13,393 bases of DNA from Blastocatellia bacterium (GTDB taxonomy: Bacteria; Acidobacteriota; Blastocatellia; Pyrinomonadales; Pyrinomonadaceae). A program made the position numbers and the translations under genes. Under the pieces are notes generated by a model. That model saw nothing but the letters and a program-made list of their open reading frames with translations. It was not told the origin of the DNA and ran no database searches. Within the stretch, counting starts at the first letter, position 1, and each line of letters begins with the position of its first letter. Of the stretch, positions 13,237 through 13,393 are shown in pieces. The stretch spans positions 10,224 to 23,616 of the forward strand of contig DNND01000037.1 of NCBI GenBank assembly GCA_003488005.1. Direction: 5' to 3'.

Positions 13237-13393
13237 AAATGTAATAGCCTGGGGCACCGCCCCAGGTAAGGTCACAAAAAGTCAAAAGCGCTGAAAGCGC
13301 GGGATGAATCGGGGGCAACTGCTTAGGTCGCTCCTTCAGAGCTCAATTAATCTGTGCAATTTTCCTGGGACGCTGCCCCAGGCTATTACATTT
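13237..13393. repeat. Repeat element bounded by 30-nt inverted ends, reaching the window edge
   Basis: The left end (13237-13266) and right end (13364-13393) are reverse complements with two mismatches. Both contain AATGTAATAGCCTGGGGCA and both fold on themselves (CCTGGGG..CCCCAGG). The 97-nt interior has a GCGCTGAAAGCGCG palindrome-like stretch and no ORF. Just outside the left end, 13223-13235 (GCGCCAAAGGCGC) is a further small hairpin, and 13184-13222 shows nothing else. The layout resembles a non-autonomous dispersed element; it may continue past the window. It lies upstream of the dehydrogenase gene, within its promoter region. Confidence 0.75.

Overview
The window looks like a piece of an environmental bacterial genome, most plausibly Acidobacteriota of the Blastocatellia/Pyrinomonadaceae type. 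This placement is an inference. It rests on a secreted dehydrogenase fused to Calx-beta and DUF4214 domains through a Pro/Thr linker, on the orphan DUF433 protein, and on a high load of inverted and heptanucleotide repeats between genes. No rRNA, tRNA, CRISPR array, transposase or phage gene was seen.

Layout. Positions 188-4515 carry the large H subunit of magnesium chelatase (BchH/ChlH family, protoporphyrin-binding, first committed step of (bacterio)chlorophyll synthesis) as two separate genes in reversed order: the C-terminal half comes first (188-1915) and the N-terminal half second (1912-4515), joined by an ATGA stop/start overlap. The N-terminal gene is swollen by two in-frame insertions (2731-3039 and 3208-3336) made of 7-nt tandem repeats. 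Next comes a secreted glucose/sorbosone-dehydrogenase-like protein (4545-6920). A small redox/iron cluster follows: a glutaredoxin-like protein on the minus strand (about 7006-7287), divergent from a bacterioferritin-like protein (7374-7835). Downstream on the plus strand are a small two-helix membrane protein resembling a K+ channel pore module without a canonical filter (7908-8252), a PilZ-domain protein (8263-8616) and an orphan DUF433 antitoxin-type protein (8660-8875). The right third holds a class I SAM methyltransferase (minus, 8998-9738), a secreted M49-like zinc metallopeptidase (plus, 10102-11949) and an extended short-chain dehydrogenase/epimerase with a basic N-terminal tail (minus, 12086-13183).

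Gene boundaries from about 7.8 kb rightwards repeatedly hold an inverted repeat, each of a different family (7839-7896, 8911-8980, 9909-10019, 11969-12075, 13237-13393). Repeat DNA related to the first of these has also entered the coding sequence of the bchH N-half, where a 25-nt stretch is identical to the intergenic copy. The most notable features are the permuted split BchH and its invasion by heptanucleotide repeats. Apart from BchH, no pigment or photosystem gene is present, so whether the organism is phototrophic cannot be decided here.
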